DNA of 64,000 nt from Bacteroides nordii WAL 11050 = JCM 12987 (lineage in GTDB: Bacteria; Bacteroidota; Bacteroidia; Bacteroidales; Bacteroidaceae): positions 37,334-101,333 of the forward strand of contig BAJA01000018.1 in assembly GCA_000613465.1 (NCBI GenBank), in the 5' to 3' direction. Under the pieces are notes generated by a model, which saw only the letters and a program-made list of their open reading frames with translations, was not told where the DNA came from and did no database searches. Within the stretch, counting starts at the first letter, position 1. Each line of letters opens with the position of its first letter. This document shows positions 33,500 to 40,516 of this stretch, in pieces. The position numbers and the translations under genes were made by a program.

Positions 33500-33817
33500 T
33501 TATCTGTTCTTCATAAATAGACGAATACGTTCAAGTATTAGTTCCAGAAATTTTTCTGTAATATTATTTTTTGCATTTGTTAGAATAGATATTTTATTCC
33601 TATTATATTTGGGTCTGTCAGATTCTGCAAGCTTAGTAGCGAATTGTAACAGACAATATGCACATTCTAAATCTGCAAGGCCGAATCTGTCCCAGTCAAA
33701 AGTATCTAATCCTTCATAGAAATTTTCTAAAAAGATATAGACGTCCTCAGAAGTTTCCATGTCTTTTTTTACAGAGCAGGGGCATGGGTATTCATCATCA
33801 AAAATTCTTTTTTTCAT
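33500..33817 (-). CDS. Hypothetical protein with Cys/acidic N terminus
   Basis: The ATG at 33817 (MKKRIFDDEYPCPCSVKKD) overlaps the upstream stop in ATGA, which decides the start; 105 residues. The N-terminal half has a CPC pair, and the C-terminal half is helical and basic. No known family is seen. It is translationally coupled to the preceding membrane protein gene, so the two probably act together. Confidence 0.65.
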   Translation of the reverse strand: MKKRIFDDEYPCPCSVKKDMETSEDVYIFLENFYEGLDTFDWDRFGLADLECAYCLLQFATKLAESDRPKYNRNKISILTNAKNNITEKFLELILERIRLFMKNR

Positions 33818-34074
33818 GGCTTTGTTTGTTTCTGAGAGTTGTCTATTCTTTCGAATAATTCTTTCCAACACATGGTACGAACTGCGTCTTTGTCTGTTAA
33901 TCTGGAACGTTCCATTTTTGATATTTTTATGTGTAGGTTTGAAATAATTTCCTTTTGTTGCTCTATGCGTATCCACATGAAGGCAATAATGGTGAGTAGT
34001 AGGGTGAACAATAGTGTAGCAATTGTACCAACAACGTAGAATCTTTCTTCGGATAAATAAAAAGTGTGCCCCAT
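33814..34074 (-). CDS. Small membrane-anchored coiled-coil protein
   Basis: Starts at 34074 (MGHTFYLSEERFYVVG); one membrane segment (about 13-35, VVGTIATLLFTLLLTIIAFMW) is followed by a coiled-coil cytoplasmic part (IRIEQQKEIISNLHIKISKMERS). 86 residues. Its start codon lies inside a 7-bp inverted repeat (TGCCCCA/TGGGGCA) and just downstream of a hairpin with a T-run. Translation and transcription are therefore probably controlled by the leader. Function unknown. Confidence 0.7.
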   Translation of the reverse strand: MGHTFYLSEERFYVVGTIATLLFTLLLTIIAFMWIRIEQQKEIISNLHIKISKMERSRLTDKDAVRTMCWKELFERIDNSQKQTKP

Positions 34075-34105
34075 ATATATTTCTTTTTAAATTTTAATTG
34101 GGGCA
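34067..34105 (-). promoter_or_regulatory. Inverted repeat sequestering a start codon
   Basis: TGCCCCA at 34067-34073 and TGGGGCA at 34099-34105 are perfect complements. On the - strand transcript the second arm (ATGGGGCA) contains the start codon of the 86-residue protein, so the stem would hide it. Confidence 0.55.
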
Positions 34106-34106
34106 T

Positions 34107-34296
34107 AAAAAACGCACCCAATCCAATATAGTCCACCTAGGGTGCTGCAAACAACCCGAATACACTTATACTGAACGGGTGCGCATATCGTTGTAAAACA
34201 ACATACGTATCCCTGTTCAGTTCAGGTGTATTCATTTAAAAATTGCAGCTTTTAGGTGAACACTAAACTGAATAAAAATGATACTCTATTTAAGTA
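34107..34296 (-). ncRNA. Candidate structured RNA or leader with mutually exclusive stems
   Basis: Between a consensus - strand promoter and a T6 run lies a 190-base transcript with several self-complementary pairs. These include GATACT/AGTATC at the 5' end, TCAGTT...AACTGA, GTTGT/ACAAC, ACCCG/CGGGT, and the terminal GCACCC (34145-34140)/GGGTGC before the T run at 34112-34107. The terminator arm GGGTGCG (34119-34113) can also pair with CGCACCC (34183-34177), giving an alternative fold. It could be a free small RNA or an attenuating leader of the 33814-34074 gene. It matches no RNA family that I recognise. Confidence 0.55.
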
Positions 34297-34302
34297 TCAC
34301 TG

Positions 34303-34333
34303 CAAATATAGCGAAAAGAAAATATATTGCAAT
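34303..34333 (-). promoter_or_regulatory. Promoter of the - strand RNA and small operon
   Basis: On the - strand ATTG (34333-34330), 19 bases, TATATTTG (34310-34303). The predicted start is near 34296. Confidence 0.75.
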
Positions 34334-34535
34334 AAGATGGAGTATTTATTCCGGGATTTCAATAAAAAGAATGATCATATCAGCTATCCGATGTACTCTA
34401 AATTATTTTTGCTTATAGTGTTTGTTTTGGGTTGATAAAATTATTATTATCAAAATAAGAAATTTATTTTCACTATCTTTGTGAAAATAACGAGCTGTTT
34501 TCTTTCATTGAATACGATAGTAAACGAGAACAAAT

Positions 34536-34760
34536 ATGAAACGTTGTAAGATAACAATTTTAAAAACAACTCTTAATGAAGAACTGGCTAAAGAATATGC
34601 CGGTCCGGATTTCACAAAATGCCCGATGATGAGAGAAGGGCAAGTGTTTTATGCGGATTATGCTAAGCCCGAAGGTTTTTGTGATGAGGCGTGGAAAGCT
34701 ATTTATCAGTATGTATTTGCTTTAGCACATGGTTCCGGTATCTTTTATGTGACAAAATAG
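34536..34760 (+). CDS. TIGR04076 family protein
   Basis: A 74-residue protein starting MKRCKITILKTTLNEELAKEY. It carries the family landmarks CPMMREGQVF, KPEGFCDEAWKAIY and a C-terminal ALAHGSG. The family is widespread in anaerobes but has no known function. A -7-like TATCTTTG at 34474-34481 lies about 55 bases upstream. It is followed 18 bases later by a nucleosidase gene. Confidence 0.8.
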   Translation: MKRCKITILKTTLNEELAKEYAGPDFTKCPMMREGQVFYADYAKPEGFCDEAWKAIYQYVFALAHGSGIFYVTK

Positions 34761-34778
34761 AGAAAATAAATATAGTAT

Positions 34779-35345
34779 ATGTTGAAAATATTAGTAACCT
34801 ACGCCGTACAAGGCGAATTTGCAGAGATTAAATGGCCCGATGTGGAAGTGTATTATGTGCGTACCGGTATTGGTAAAGTAAAAGCAGCTTTTCATCTGGC
34901 CGAAGCAATTCGTCAGGTAGAGCCGGATATTGTGATAAATATGGGTACAGCAGGGACAATCAATCATCGGGTAGGAGATGTATTTGTTTGCCGTCATTTC
35001 ATCGACAGGGATATGCATAAACTTGCAGGATTGGGATTAAGTTATGAGTTGGATACCTCTGCATTGCTTGAACAGAAAGGTTTCTGTCGGCATTGGACTG
35101 AATCGGCTACCTGTAATACCGGTGATAGCTTCCTTACCGAATTGACCGATATTGAAGGAGATGTGGTTGATATGGAAGCCTATGCGCAGGCGTTTGTTTG
35201 TACTTCCAAAGAGATTCCTTTTATTTCAGTGAAATTTGTATCGGACGTGATTGGGCAGAACTCTGTAAAACATTGGGAAGACAAACTGGCTGATGCCCGT
35301 ACCGGATTATCTCATTTCTTCAATGTTTTGAAAGAAAGTATATGA
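34779..35345 (+). CDS. Purine nucleosidase/phosphorylase family protein (MTA/SAH nucleosidase-like)
   Basis: PNP_UDP_1 fold enzyme likely to cleave the N-glycosidic bond of 5'-methylthioadenosine or S-adenosylhomocysteine. Motifs: INMGTAGTINHRVGDV (ribose/phosphate side), VVDMEAYAQAFVC with the catalytic-site Met-Glu, and VKFVSDVIGQ with the Asp acid. At 188 residues it is shorter than MtnN (about 230), mainly in the N-terminal half. The substrate is therefore uncertain. Its 3' end overlaps that of the convergent DUF454 gene by 34 bases. Confidence 0.85.
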   Translation: MLKILVTYAVQGEFAEIKWPDVEVYYVRTGIGKVKAAFHLAEAIRQVEPDIVINMGTAGTINHRVGDVFVCRHFIDRDMHKLAGLGLSYELDTSALLEQKGFCRHWTESATCNTGDSFLTELTDIEGDVVDMEAYAQAFVCTSKEIPFISVKFVSDVIGQNSVKHWEDKLADARTGLSHFFNVLKESI

Positions 35346-35674
35346 TAGGTAACTCCTGAAGCAATCAGAAATAGTAGTATCTTAACCCATACCAATGGGA
35401 TGAGGAAAAAGATGCAATAAAGCATAGTGCCCCACATTAGTAGTAATGAGATGATTTTTGCCCGTAACGGTATTGCTTTGTTTTCGCGAAAATTACGAAT
35501 ATAAGGGCCGAGGTGTTTCTGATTCAGTAACCATTGATACAAGCGTGGCGACCCTTTGAAATAGAGTGCGGCAGTAAGTAACAGGAAAGGGGTTGTAGGG
35601 AGTAGTGGTAGAAAGATACCCAGAACGCCCAGTGCCAATGATACAGTTCCTAAAATGATACAGATAGTTTTCAT
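35312..35674 (-). CDS. DUF454 (YbaN family) inner membrane protein
   Basis: Small integral protein with the family signature LGIFLPLLPTTPFLLL, then FKGSPRLYQWLLNQKHLGPYI and four membrane helices in 120 residues. It converges on and overlaps the nucleosidase gene. Function unknown in all members. Confidence 0.88.
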   Translation of the reverse strand: MKTICIILGTVSLALGVLGIFLPLLPTTPFLLLTAALYFKGSPRLYQWLLNQKHLGPYIRNFRENKAIPLRAKIISLLLMWGTMLYCIFFLIPLVWVKILLFLIASGVTYHILSFKTLKK

Positions 35675-35782
35675 TCTGCAAATGTAGAAAAAATAACGAT
35701 GTTTGCAGAATGGAAATATGATTTTGTATTACCTTTGCCCTTGCATCGAGGTGACATTAGATGCAGGACTTTTTAAATATAT

Positions 35783-36120
35783 ATGACGATGTATACAGTA
35801 ATTAAACGCCTGGAAGTGTCGGCTGCACATAGCCTGAACCTTTCATATAGTAGTAAATGTGAAAATCTTCATGGTCACAATTGGGTTATCACAGTCTACT
35901 GCCGTTCTGCGGAACTCAATGCCGATGGGATGGTAGTGGATTTTAGCCATATCAAGAAGGTGTAAAAGAAAAGCTGGATCACCAGAATCTGAATGAAGTG
36001 CTTCCTTTTAATACTACTGCTGAGAATATAGCCCGTTGGGTTTGTGAACAAGTCCCGCATTGTTTCAAAGTAGAAGTACAGGAGTCTGAATCAAACACGG
36101 CTATCTATGAGAAAGATTAA
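35783..36120 (+). CDS. queD: 6-carboxy-tetrahydropterin synthase family protein QueD (frameshifted)
   Basis: Converts dihydroneopterin triphosphate to 6-carboxytetrahydropterin in queuosine synthesis. Zinc ligands are visible as the His in SAAHSL and in CENLHGHNW, with the catalytic Cys before LHGH. The frame stops early at 35965 (AAGAAGGTGTAA); one extra base near 35957 gives IKKVVKEKLDHQNLNEVLPF and continues to PTAENIA-like NTTAENIARW and a stop at 36120. The corrected 112 residues are normal for QueD. The 3' end overlaps queE by 14 bases. Confidence 0.9.
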
Positions 36121-36653
36121 CGAAATTTTTTATAGTCTGCAAGGTGAGGGGTATCATACAGGTACCCCTGCTGTTTTTGTCCGTTTCTCGGGATGCAATT
36201 TGAAGTGTAGCTTTTGTGACACCCGTCATGAAGAAGGTACGATGATGACGGATGAAGAAATTATAGCTGAAGTGAAAAAATATCCAGCTGTTATGGTGAT
36301 ACTTACTGGAGGTGAACCCTCTCTGTGGATTGATGATAATTTTATTGATCTTTTACATCAGGCAGGGAAGTACGTTTGTATTGAAACGAATGGTACTCGT
36401 CCGTTGCCGGCTTCTATCGACTGGATAACCTGTTCGCCCAAGCAGGGTGTAAAATTAAGCTTAAACAAGATAGATGAAGTGAAAGTTGTCTATGAAGGAC
36501 AAAATATTGACGTTTATGAGTTGCTTCCCGCCGAACATTTTTTCCTCCAACCTTGTTCTTGTAGTAACACCGCATTGACGGTGGACTGCGTGATGCGACA
36601 TTCCCAAATGGAGACTAAGCCTGCAAACGCACAAACTGATAGATATTCAGTAG
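36107..36653 (+). CDS. queE: 7-carboxy-7-deazaguanine synthase QueE (frameshifted near its 3' end)
   Basis: Radical-SAM enzyme making 7-carboxy-7-deazaguanine for queuosine. The iron-sulfur motif CNLKCSFC (C-x3-C-x2-C), SLQGEG, ILTGGEPSL and IETNGTRP are all present. The apparent C terminus after VDCVMRH looks unlike the family. Removing one base near 36600 yields RHPKWRLSLQTHKLIDIQ, the expected QueE ending, with TAG at 36651-36653 and 181 residues. The first 14 bases overlap queD, so the two queuosine genes are coupled. Confidence 0.9.
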
Positions 36654-36655
36654 CC

Positions 36656-36716
36656 ATGAGTTACAAGTTACTGACTCGTAACTCGTAACTCATAGCTCAT
36701 AACTAATAACTAACTA
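36656..36716. repeat. Short GAGTTACAAGTTA / TAACTCGTAACTC repeat
   Basis: CGTAACTCGTAACTCATAGCTCATAACTAATAACTAA is a string of ATAACT-like units, preceded by its inverted partner GAGTTACAAGTTA. It fills the gap between queE and lutA and resembles the repeat at 27201 in style. Confidence 0.6.
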
Positions 36717-36719
36717 ATT

Positions 36720-37460
36720 ATGAAAGTAGGTTTATTTATTCCTTGCTACATCAATGCTATTTATCCTGATGTGGGGGTAGCATCGTATAAACTTCTGAAG
36801 AGTTTAGGGGTAGATGTTGATTATCCGTTAGATCAGACATGCTGTGGGCAACCGATGGCAAATGCGGGGTTTGAGGACGAAGCCTCTAAACTGGCGCTTC
36901 GTTTCGATGACTTGTTTAAACAGTACGATTACATTGTGGGCCCTTCCGGGAGTTGTGTGGCTTTTGTCAAATTGAATCATCCGGGTATCTTGGCTAAGGA
37001 AGGGCATCAATGCGAAAGTGCTGGCAAGATTTATGATCTTTGTGCTTTTATTCATGATGTGATTAAGCCCGAAAAACTGAAAGCCCGTTTTCCGCATAAA
37101 GTGAGTATCCATAATAGTTGTCACGGTGTGCGCGAACTCATGTTATCTGCTCCGAGCGAGCTGAATATTCCTTACTTTAATAAACTGCGCGACCTCCTTC
37201 AGCTGGTTGAAGGAATAGAAATCTTTGAGCCCAGTCATGTAGATGAATGCTGTGGTTTCGGTGGTATGTTTGCTGTCGAAGAACAGGCCGTATCTGTCTG
37301 TATGGGTCGTGATAAGATAAGACACCATATGGAAACCGGAGCGGAATACATCACCGGAGCCGATAGTTCTTGTCTGATGCATATGCAAGGCGTTATCGAA
37401 CGTGATAAACTGCCTGTCAAAATCATTCACATAGTAGAAATCTTAGCGTCGCAATTATGA
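36720..37460 (+). CDS. lutA: Lactate utilization protein A (iron-sulfur oxidoreductase)
   Basis: LutA-type cysteine-rich-domain (CCG) protein of L-lactate oxidation. Two CCG domains: LDQTCCGQPMANAGF (about 38-52) and VDECCGFGGMFAVEE (about 173-187), plus SGSCVAF and NSCHGVRELM that supply further cluster ligands. 246 residues. First of three overlapping genes (ATGA overlaps) forming lutABC; the whole complex transfers electrons from lactate to the quinone pool. Confidence 0.93.
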   Translation: MKVGLFIPCYINAIYPDVGVASYKLLKSLGVDVDYPLDQTCCGQPMANAGFEDEASKLALRFDDLFKQYDYIVGPSGSCVAFVKLNHPGILAKEGHQCESAGKIYDLCAFIHDVIKPEKLKARFPHKVSIHNSCHGVRELMLSAPSELNIPYFNKLRDLLQLVEGIEIFEPSHVDECCGFGGMFAVEEQAVSVCMGRDKIRHHMETGAEYITGADSSCLMHMQGVIERDKLPVKIIHIVEILASQL

Positions 37461-38842
37461 GTACCAAACATGCAAAGGCTGCCGAGAAATTCTTAGAGAA
37501 TCTTGTAATGGCAGCATGGCACAATGAAACCCTTTGGATGGTTCGTGCCAAACGAGATAAAATGAGCAAAGAGGTCCCCGAGTGGGAAGATTTGCGGGAA
37601 AAGGCATGTGAGCTGAAACTTTATTCTAACAGCCACCTTGACGAGCTTCTGGTAGAGTTTGAGAAGAATGCGACTGCCAATGGTGCTATCGTTCATTGGG
37701 CGAAAGATGCCGATGAATACTGTGCTATTGTTTATGAGATTCTTAATAGTCATGGGGTACACCGTTTTGTGAAAAGCAAATCCATGCTTGCCGAAGAGTG
37801 CGAACTCAACCCTTTCCTTATAGAGAGAGGTATTGATGTTGTGGAATCCGATCTTGGTGAACGTATTCTGCAATTGATGCATTTGCCACCGAGTCATATC
37901 GTGTTGCCTGCCATTCATATTAAACGTGAACAGGTAGGTGAACTCTTTGAGAAGGAGATGGGGACGGAGAAAGGCAATTTTGACCCTACTTATCTGACAC
38001 ATGCTGCTCGTAAGAATCTGCGGAATATATTTCTGAATGCAGAGGCTGCCATGACAGGAGCCAACTTTGCCGTAGCTTCTACCGGAGACATTGTGGTGTG
38101 TACTAACGAGGGGAATGCCGATATGGGAACCTCTTGTCCTACACTGAATATTGCTGCATTCGGTCTTGAAAAGATAGTTCCTGATATGGAGTCATTGGGA
38201 GTATTTACCCGGTTATTGGCTCGTTCGGCTACCGGACAGCCTGTGACTACTTATACTTCGCATTATCGTAAACCACGTGAAGGGGGTGAATATCATATTA
38301 TCATTGTGGATAATGGACGTAGTGAGATTCTTGCTCATCCCGATCATATCAAGACACTGAACTGTATTCGTTGTGGTGCTTGTATGAATACCTGTCCGGT
38401 ATACCGTCGTAGCGGTGGTTATTCGTATACGTATTTTATTCCCGGTCCTATCGGTATCAATTTGGGGATGGCACACAATCCGGAGAAGTATTATGATAAT
38501 CTTTCGGCCTGTTCACTCTGTATGTCTTGTTCTGATGTTTGTCCGGTAAAGGTAGACCTTGCCGAGCAAATTTACAAATGGCGTCAGATACTCGATAAAA
38601 TTGGAAAGGCAGATACCGGAAAGAAGATCATGTCTGGCGGAATGAAGGCATTGATGGATCGGCCTGTGTTGTTTAATGCAGCTTTGTGGGCAGCTCCGAT
38701 GGTCAATCATTTACCACGTTTCATCAAGTATAATGATCTCGATGCATGGGGGAAAGGGCGAGAACTTCCGAAATTTGCCGGTGAGTCATTCAATGAGATG
38801 TGGAAGAAGAATAAAGTACAAGGAAAGGAGGATACGAAATGA
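37457..38842 (+). CDS. lutB: Lactate utilization protein B (ferredoxin-domain iron-sulfur protein)
   Basis: LutB carries an N-terminal LUD domain (about 60-300, with AKDADEYCAIVYEIL and ASTGDIVVCTNEGN) and two 4Fe-4S motifs: CIRCGACMNTCPVYR (about 306-320) and CSLCMSCSDVCPVKVDL (about 353-369). 461 residues, normal size. It overlaps both neighbours by four bases. Confidence 0.94.
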   Translation: MSTKHAKAAEKFLENLVMAAWHNETLWMVRAKRDKMSKEVPEWEDLREKACELKLYSNSHLDELLVEFEKNATANGAIVHWAKDADEYCAIVYEILNSHGVHRFVKSKSMLAEECELNPFLIERGIDVVESDLGERILQLMHLPPSHIVLPAIHIKREQVGELFEKEMGTEKGNFDPTYLTHAARKNLRNIFLNAEAAMTGANFAVASTGDIVVCTNEGNADMGTSCPTLNIAAFGLEKIVPDMESLGVFTRLLARSATGQPVTTYTSHYRKPREGGEYHIIIVDNGRSEILAHPDHIKTLNCIRCGACMNTCPVYRRSGGYSYTYFIPGPIGINLGMAHNPEKYYDNLSACSLCMSCSDVCPVKVDLAEQIYKWRQILDKIGKADTGKKIMSGGMKALMDRPVLFNAALWAAPMVNHLPRFIKYNDLDAWGKGRELPKFAGESFNEMWKKNKVQGKEDTK

Positions 38843-39417
38843 GTAGTAGAGAAGAAATATTAGCCAATATTCGCAAGAATACGCAAAAGCGTTTTGACTA
38901 TCCGGAGTGGCAAATAAAGACAACGGTCTATCCTGATGTGATAACTGAATTTTGTGAAATGACTCGCGCAGTAGGTGGTGAGGCGATGCTTCTGGGAAAG
39001 GAAGAAGAGGTCAATGCTGTCATCCGCCGGACCTATCCTGAGGCTACACGTATTGCTTCGGATTTAGATGAAGTGACTTGTGCTACATTCAATCCTGATG
39101 AATTAGATCGTGCACAAGATCTGGATGGTACGGACGTAGCCGTAGTAGCAGGAGAATTGGGTGTTGCTGAAAATGCTGCTGTATGGATACCCCAGACAGT
39201 AAAGTATAAAGCTCTTTACTTCATAGCAGAGAAATTGGTGATAATTCTTGATCGTAACCGGATTGTCAGCAATATGCATGAAGCTTATGAAATAGTAAAA
39301 AATGAAAAATATGAATTCGGTACATTTATCTCCGGTCCTTCCAAGACAGCTGATATAGAGCAGGCTTTGGTGATGGGAGCACATGGGGCAAGAGATGTAC
39401 TGGTTATTCTTAAATAA
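38839..39417 (+). CDS. lutC: Lactate utilization protein C
   Basis: LutC/YkgG-type LUD-domain protein, third member of the operon. 192 residues starting MSSREEILANIRKNTQKRF; the core contains VAVVAGELGVAENAAVWIPQ and the C-terminal FISGPSKTADIEQALVMGAHG, both diagnostic. It closes the lut operon. A short gap with nested CCAATTGG palindromes (about 39469-39481) follows before pdxK. Confidence 0.93.
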   Translation: MSSREEILANIRKNTQKRFDYPEWQIKTTVYPDVITEFCEMTRAVGGEAMLLGKEEEVNAVIRRTYPEATRIASDLDEVTCATFNPDELDRAQDLDGTDVAVVAGELGVAENAAVWIPQTVKYKALYFIAEKLVIILDRNRIVSNMHEAYEIVKNEKYEFGTFISGPSKTADIEQALVMGAHGARDVLVILK

Positions 39418-39510
39418 TGTACCAGTACGCCATGCGGGATGATTTATCGTCTGTTGATAGCGCGGCCAATTGGCCAATTGGCATATTAGCACATTGAAAA
39501 ATTAGTATAT

Positions 39511-40383
39511 ATGTATGCAAATAAAGTAAAGAAAGTAGTTGCTGTTCATGACCTTTCGGGAGTTGGAAGGGTATCTCTTACAATTGTTATTCCCATTCTT
39601 TCGTCTATGGGTTTTCAGGTATGTCCGTTGCCTACGGCTGTATTATCAAGTCATACGCAATATCCCAATTTCTCATTCCTTGATTTGACGGAAGAGATGC
39701 CTAAGATTATTTCTGAATGGAAAAAACTGGGTATGCAGTTTGATGCTTTTTATACGGGCTATCTCGGCTCTCCGCTTCAGATACAAATTGTGTCGGACTT
39801 CATTGACGATTTTCGTCAACCGGAAAGTCTTGTGGTAGTAGATCCTGTTTTGGGTGACAATGGTAAACTGTATGCTAACTTTCATGATTCTATGATAAAG
39901 GAGATGCGCCAGCTGATAACTAAAGCTGATGTCATCACTCCTAATCTTACTGAATTATTTTATTTACTCGACTTACCATATAAAGAACAGAATACAGATG
40001 AAGAGCTGAAATTTTATCTCCGTCAACTTTCAGATCAGGGACCGGAGGTAGTTATTATTACGAGCGTCCCTGTGCTGAATGATATCCATAAGACGTCTGT
40101 ATATGCCTATAATCGTTCCGGGAATCGTTTTTGGAAAATAACCTGTCCTTATCTACCAGCCCATTATCCGGGAACGGGAGATACTTTCACCAGTGTTATT
40201 ACCGGAGCTTTATTACAAGGTGACAGCCTGCCTATTGCTCTTGATCGTGCTACGCAATTTATCCTTCAGGGTATCCGTGCTACATTTGGTTACGAGTACG
40301 ATAATCGGGAAGGCATTCTTCTGGAAAAGGTATTACATAATCTTGATATGCCTATCCAGAGTAGTAGTTACGAGCTTATTTGA
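39511..40383 (+). CDS. Pyridoxamine/pyridoxal kinase-like protein
   Basis: Ribokinase-fold kinase of the PdxK/PdxY group, which phosphorylates vitamin B6 vitamers. N-terminal AVHDLSGVGRVSLT is the substrate-binding motif; VVDPVLGDNGKLY and PGTGDTFTSVITGAL (the catalytic Asp in GTGD) follow. Length 290 residues. A classic PdxY assignment is likely; substrate preference cannot be read here. Confidence 0.88.
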   Translation: MYANKVKKVVAVHDLSGVGRVSLTIVIPILSSMGFQVCPLPTAVLSSHTQYPNFSFLDLTEEMPKIISEWKKLGMQFDAFYTGYLGSPLQIQIVSDFIDDFRQPESLVVVDPVLGDNGKLYANFHDSMIKEMRQLITKADVITPNLTELFYLLDLPYKEQNTDEELKFYLRQLSDQGPEVVIITSVPVLNDIHKTSVYAYNRSGNRFWKITCPYLPAHYPGTGDTFTSVITGALLQGDSLPIALDRATQFILQGIRATFGYEYDNREGILLEKVLHNLDMPIQSSSYELI

Positions 40384-40400
40384 CAAGGAAGTAGATGACT

Positions 40401-40512
40401 TAAAAGTCTCATAAAGTTATTAATATGTAACTTTAGAAACGCAGATTAACGCTAATTTACGCAAAGATTAAGTTTGCGAAAATTAGCGTTAATCTGCGTT
40501 CGCTCTTATTGA
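40401..40512. repeat. Palindromic intergenic repeat, copy 3 of 3
   Basis: AAACGCAGATTAACGCTAATT (40437-40457) pairs with AATTAGCGTTAATCTGCGTT (40481-40500) to give a stem of about 20 bp around an inner GCAAA/TTTGC pair. The left flank AATATGTAACTTTAGAAACG is identical to the copy at 21232. It separates convergent genes and may be a bidirectional terminator. Confidence 0.75.
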
Positions 40513-40516
40513 TATT

